In this document: positions 5,823-8,132 of the stretch, in pieces
Numbering within the stretch: the first letter of the stretch is position 1
How the letters are laid out: each line of letters opens with the position of its first letter
DNA from: an uncultured bacterium
GTDB taxonomy: Bacteria > Patescibacteriota > Patescibacteriia > UBA1558 > GWA2-36-10
Length of the DNA stretch: 8,132 nucleotides
NCBI GenBank assembly: GCA_937912185.1
Contig: CALDOH010000141.1
Location: forward strand, 1-8,132
Reading direction: 5' to 3'
Notes under the pieces: generated by a model
What the model saw: only the letters and a program-made list of their open reading frames with translations
What the model was told of the DNA's origin: nothing
Database searches by the model: none
Program-made: the position numbers and the translations under genes

Positions 5823-6616
5823 TCAATATATAAAACCAAACCCACTTTTGGACCAACTGCTTGGTCCTTTTTTGTATCCCAATCATGAATTGAATACATC
5901 AGGTTTTCTTCACTATAGACAAAATCTGCCCCATACTGAGTACCAGGATCATTGGTAATGAACTTATCATCAACGTATCCTTTAACTACCAACATATGAT
6001 AATCTGGTCCATCATTTTTAAAATATGGATTGGCTAGTTTATGACCATCAGCTGGGATTATAACAGGCAAGCCCTTATTCAAATAATCTCTAATCTTATC
6101 AGCTGTTAAGTCCTCTATCAACTCCGCGCGGTAGTTGAAAGTGGCTAGAGTAAGGTCAACCACCTTTGTACTAGGTAAGTTATTGTGCCCACCCCAATTA
6201 TCTTCCTGCCACTTTACCATGCCCGATAAAATTTCTTCCTGCTCTTCTATACTAGGTAAGTTGATATCTTGATAATAATAACTTAGCATCAAAATGCTAG
6301 CCTCTTCACAAGCATCCTGAAAAGGCTGGTCCCAATTTTTGCTCGGCGCCTGAGAAATAAAAGGTACTGCCAAGTTGATGCTGGTCTTGACGACCACTGG
6401 CACTGGTTCAGGCGCTGGCACTGGTTCAGGCGCTTCCTCCTCAACTAAAACTTCTTTAGTGGTACTAGTAGCCTCTTCGTCTGGCTTTACTACAAACTCT
6501 TGGTATCCTTGCGTTGGTGGTAAATCTACCTTAATCAACTCTGGCCCTCGGTTTTTATAAACCCAAGCCAAAACAGCTACAATAACAATAAGTATGATAA
6601 ATAATATTTTTTTCAT
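5819..6616 (-). CDS. Membrane-anchored C39-like cysteine peptidase family protein
   Basis: The 265-residue protein starts with a lysine pair and one hydrophobic segment (about 4-19), a signal anchor without a lipobox. An acidic, proline-rich linker (about 44-76) follows, and then a C39_2-type papain-like domain. The likely active site is Q89 (PFISQAPSKNW, oxyanion hole), C103 (FQDACEEASILM), H207 (DYHMLVVKGY) and D223 (TNDPGTQYG), in the expected order. It is therefore probably an active protease or peptidoglycan/peptide-processing enzyme on the outer face of the membrane. The target is unknown. The promoter puts transcription initiation at the ATG, so the message is probably leaderless, and no Shine-Dalgarno site is seen. 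The 3' end codes, on the opposite strand, for the terminator of the rny operon. No clear terminator of its own is visible. Confidence 0.85.
   Translation of the reverse strand: MKKILFIILIVIVAVLAWVYKNRGPELIKVDLPPTQGYQEFVVKPDEEATSTTKEVLVEEEAPEPVPAPEPVPVVVKTSINLAVPFISQAPSKNWDQPFQDACEEASILMLSYYYQDINLPSIEEQEEILSGMVKWQEDNWGGHNNLPSTKVVDLTLATFNYRAELIEDLTADKIRDYLNKGLPVIIPADGHKLANPYFKNDGPDYHMLVVKGYVDDKFITNDPGTQYGADFVYSEENLMYSIHDWDTKKDQAVGPKVGLVLYID
5850..5873 (+). terminator. Terminator of the rny operon, inside the opposing protease gene
   Basis: GGACCAA (5850-5856) pairs perfectly with TTGGTCC (5861-5867) around CTGC, and six T residues follow (5868-5873). It lies 28 bases past the HD gene stop, within codons 248-256 of the minus-strand peptidase gene. 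On the minus strand it has no U-run after the stem, so it works in one direction only. Confidence 0.85.
6401..6434 (-). repeat. Short tandem repeat coding for the proline-rich linker
   Basis: Two copies of a 16-base unit (6401-6416 and 6419-6434) are identical with an 18-base period. On the minus strand they encode APEPVP twice, in the linker of the anchored peptidase. The exact identity at DNA level suggests recent duplication and possible length variation between strains. Confidence 0.8.
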
Positions 6617-6622
6617 AAACCT

Positions 6623-6651
6623 ATCTTAGCAACAAATGACAGTATTGACAA
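6623..6651 (-). promoter_or_regulatory. Promoter of the C39-like peptidase gene, leaderless
   Basis: On the minus strand TTGTCA (6651-6646) and TAAGAT (6628-6623) are 17 bases apart, with an extended TGC before the -10. Only six bases separate the -10 from the ATG (6616-6614), so the A of the start codon is the predicted first transcribed base. The -35 box coincides, offset by one base, with that of the divergent plus-strand promoter. Confidence 0.7.
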
Positions 6652-6673
6652 TAAGACAAATCCATAGTATACT
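6645..6673 (+). promoter_or_regulatory. Promoter of the first small membrane-protein gene
   Basis: Perfect TTGACA (6645-6650), 17-base spacer and TATACT (6668-6673) predict a start near 6680 and a leader of about 53 bases. The leader can fold: TTGCC (6699-6703) with GGCAA (6710-6714), and GCC-GAAA-GGC (6716-6725), a GNRA-loop hairpin that contains the ribosome site GAAAGG. Confidence 0.85.
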
Positions 6674-6732
6674 ATGTAGTTCCAAGATAGCTAGTTCCTT
6701 GCCATGGAAGGCAATGCCGAAAGGCTAGACAT

Positions 6733-7005
6733 ATGTCACCCATACAACTCAGCTTAGCAATCGTGCCAACGCTAGTCTGGCTAATGATTGGGGTATTCTG
6801 GCTTCGTGGCTACACCGGTGGTATGATGGGCCTAGCCATCGCTGCTCTCGGATTCAGTAGTGCTATAGCTCTGATTGGCATCATCGTCAATCCTACACCC
6901 TGGTCACTATCGGCCGTTCTGTTCGTCTTCTTCTGCTACGTCTTCGTAGCTTGCTCTCTGACTTGCTATTTTGACAATAGCGAAGAAAACAACAGCTACG
7001 ACTAG
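6733..7005 (+). CDS. Small membrane protein of unknown function, three predicted segments
   Basis: I do not recognise this 90-residue protein. It has three hydrophobic stretches (about residues 6-24, 29-52 and 57-79) with short turns (LRGYTGG; NPTP). It ends in a soluble acidic, asparagine-rich tail, FDNSEENNSYD. No catalytic motif or lipobox is seen. Two cysteines sit near the end of the third segment. Start choice is supported by GAAAGG eight bases before the ATG and by a consensus promoter. A perfect terminator follows, so it is a single-gene unit. Base composition differs from its neighbours: two 60-base blocks here contain 32 and 31 G+C, against 18 in a block of the adjacent peptidase gene. 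It resembles the next gene in size, topology, composition and leader motif but not obviously in sequence. A holin-like or small inner-membrane accessory role is possible but unsupported. Confidence 0.75.
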   Translation: MSPIQLSLAIVPTLVWLMIGVFWLRGYTGGMMGLAIAALGFSSAIALIGIIVNPTPWSLSAVLFVFFCYVFVACSLTCYFDNSEENNSYD

Positions 7006-7012
7006 CCTCCAT

Positions 7013-7035
7013 ACACTCCCACGGGAGTGTTTTTT
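7013..7035 (+). terminator. Intrinsic terminator after the first small membrane-protein gene
   Basis: ACACTCC (7013-7019) pairs perfectly with GGAGTGT (7024-7030) around CACG, with six T residues at 7030-7035. It lies seven bases after the TAG stop. Confidence 0.9.
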
Positions 7036-7060
7036 ATTTATCTCAAGCGTAGTCAATGAA

Positions 7061-7089
7061 TTGACAAAGATAAGAACAAGCTATAAGAT
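7061..7089 (+). promoter_or_regulatory. Promoter of the second small membrane-protein gene
   Basis: TTGACA (7061-7066), a 17-base spacer and TAAGAT (7084-7089), the same -10 as the peptidase promoter, predict a start near 7096. The leader is about 38 bases and includes CAATGC-AAAGG, shared with the first small gene. Confidence 0.7.
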
Positions 7090-7133
7090 AATTCTGTCCC
7101 GTAACGGAGTACCCTCAATGCAAAGGAAGAGCA

Positions 7134-7427
7134 ATGCCATTGCCCACGTGGCTTAATGTCACTATCTTGACCTTCCTTGGTCACTTACTATTGCTCAAAA
7201 CCTTGGGAAGATCATCCCACAGAGACGAATTCATCCAGGGTCTGATCTGGACTGGCACCCTCTGCTTTTGGGCTTTTGTCTTGACCATTCCGGCTAATCT
7301 ATGGTGGTCTGAAAAGGTCCTTGATATTTTCCTCACCTCTGCTTCGTTCTTTCTAGGGCTCAGCCTATCTCTGTTTTTGGAGTTTCGACTCCGACGACCT
7401 CATGGCCAAGCCAGCCAACAACTATAA
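7134..7427 (+). CDS. Second small membrane protein of unknown function, three predicted segments
   Basis: This 97-residue protein is unrecognised. Hydrophobic stretches lie at about residues 5-22, 34-54 and 61-83. A charged loop (GRSSHRDEF) lies between the first two, and a basic, polar tail (FRLRRPHGQASQQL) at the end suggests the C-terminus faces the cytoplasm. The second segment is aromatic-rich (WTGTLCFWAF). AAAGGAAG at 7122-7129 gives a good ribosome site for the ATG at 7134. The gene has its own promoter and terminator. A 60-base block (7201-7260) has 33 G+C, well above the AT-rich genes on both sides. It and its upstream neighbour look like two members of one small-membrane-protein cassette type. 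Homology between them is not evident by eye. Confidence 0.75.
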   Translation: MPLPTWLNVTILTFLGHLLLLKTLGRSSHRDEFIQGLIWTGTLCFWAFVLTIPANLWWSEKVLDIFLTSASFFLGLSLSLFLEFRLRRPHGQASQQL

Positions 7428-7450
7428 CCATCCGCTACAGGGTGGTTTTT
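7426..7450 (+). terminator. Intrinsic terminator after the second small membrane-protein gene
   Basis: AACCATCC (7426-7433) pairs with GGGTGGTT (7440-7447), with one G-U and a six-base loop. T residues run from 7446 to 7450. The left arm begins within the TAA stop, and the last T is also the final base of the convergent comM stop codon. Confidence 0.8.
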
Positions 7451-8132
7451 CATTCTACAAAAATTCTATTACGATATTGTAAAGCTTCTAGCACATATTC
7501 ATCTCTTATATTGGAATCATTCGCTAAGTCTGCTATAGTTCTAGCTACTTTTAAAACTTTAAAATGAGCTCGAGCTGATAATTGTAGATTGTCTGTAGCC
7601 TGACGTAGTATTTTTTGACCAGACTCAGTTAATACGCAATATTTTCTAAGTGTTCTGAAATCTATATCACTATTTAAGTTAGCCTGACGTTCTGCTTGCC
7701 TATAACGAGCTAACGAAACCCTTTGCTTAAATGCTTCTGATGATTCTGAACTATCAACATTATCTAAATCTTGGCTCTTAACTCTCTTGACCGACAGATG
7801 AAGATCTATTCTATCCAAAACTGGCCCGGAAATTCTTTTTTGATAACGCCTGATATCAATCGAAGAACATTTGCACTCCTTTAATTCATCACTAAAGTAA
7901 CCACAGGGGCAGGGATTGGCCGTAGCTAATAATATAAAATTAGCTGGAAAATCGAAGCTTCCTTTTACTCTAGAAACAGTAATGACTTTATCCTCTAGTG
8001 GCTGCCTCAGTGCCTCAAGTACTGGCCGTGGAAACTCCAAAATCTCATCTAAGAACAAAACATTATTATGAGCCAAGCTAATCTCTCCTGGTTTTGGCCA
8101 AAATCCACCACCAACAATAGCTGAAACCGAAG
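7450..8132 (-). CDS. comM: ComM/YifB family AAA+ helicase (Mg-chelatase-like), C-terminal part; 5' end outside window
   Basis: ComM is a hexameric AAA+ branch-migration helicase that helps integrate single-stranded DNA during natural transformation. About 227 C-terminal residues of a protein usually near 500 are present. The frame is open to the window edge and reads VGGGFWPKPGEISLAH before the Walker B VLFLDE. Any start at the TTG near 8076 would therefore be false. Next come the sensor-1 region LLATANPCPCGY, a cysteine cluster (CPCGY...CKCSS) typical of the family, and the arginine-finger region GPVLDRIDLHLSV. Last is the Mg_chelatase_C domain (SARAHFKVLKVARTIADL...EALQYR). The N-terminal ChlI-like domain and Walker A lie outside. 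The stop is TGA, the only one in the window. It is convergent with the second small membrane gene. Confidence 0.94.
   Translation of the reverse strand, partial: SVSAIVGGGFWPKPGEISLAHNNVLFLDEILEFPRPVLEALRQPLEDKVITVSRVKGSFDFPANFILLATANPCPCGYFSDELKECKCSSIDIRRYQKRISGPVLDRIDLHLSVKRVKSQDLDNVDSSESSEAFKQRVSLARYRQAERQANLNSDIDFRTLRKYCVLTESGQKILRQATDNLQLSARAHFKVLKVARTIADLANDSNIRDEYVLEALQYRNRIFVE

Noticed and set aside
6971..7156. 61-codon plus-strand frame bridging the two small membrane genes
   Set aside because: It runs through the terminator at 7013-7035 and overlaps both genes out of frame; only its last 12 codons after an internal ATG are mentioned as a possible upstream frame.
7450..7452. Alternative genetic code with TGA as glycine
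   Set aside because: The conserved genes have their normal lengths without any in-frame TGA and use GGN for glycine; the single TGA is at the expected comM end, although a TAG follows four codons later so this one stop is not decisive by itself.
8074..8076. TTG codon as the start of the minus-strand comM frame
   Set aside because: The frame continues upstream as conserved ComM sequence (VGGGFWPKPGEISLAH), so the gene is cut by the window edge rather than starting here.

Overview
The window reads like a compact, low-GC bacterial chromosome segment, most likely from a Patescibacteria/CPR-type genome. The reasons are short housekeeping proteins, tight gene packing, mostly absent Shine-Dalgarno sites and an anchored C39-type protease of the sort common in that group. 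I cannot place it further, and a Firmicutes-like lineage is not excluded. Stops are mainly TAA with some TAG. The conserved genes contain no in-frame TGA, so the standard bacterial code fits better than TGA-as-glycine.

Layout. 1-374: the probable last codons of infB, then rbfA and an intrinsic terminator. 392-1394: a consensus promoter drives nrnA (DHH/DHHA1 phosphodiesterase), apparently as a leaderless mRNA. 1401-1482: a dispersed-repeat-like imperfect palindrome. 1495-2067: clpP with its full catalytic triad. 2068-2548: a 481-base gap with no convincing gene but many inverted repeats, including a long hairpin followed by a U-run and a possible pairing switch next to the rny start. 2549-5822: a tight operon of rny (RNase Y), ymdB-type phosphodiesterase, HU and an HD-domain phosphohydrolase. 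Its terminator lies inside the convergent neighbouring gene.

5819-6616 (minus): a membrane-anchored C39-family peptidase-like protein. It diverges from two small, GC-richer genes (6733-7005 and 7134-7427). Each of these encodes an unrecognised protein with about three membrane segments and has its own promoter, purine-rich ribosome site and terminator. 7450-8132 (minus): the C-terminal part of comM/yifB, running off the window.

Functionally the left two thirds handle RNA and protein turnover: RbfA in ribosome maturation, NrnA on oligonucleotides, ClpP in proteolysis, and RNase Y with YmdB in mRNA decay and signalling. The right third is more accessory: a surface protease, two small membrane proteins of different base composition, and a natural-transformation helicase. 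The most unusual features are the divergent promoters that share one -35 box, the two self-contained small-membrane-protein units with a common leader motif, and the structured region upstream of rny.
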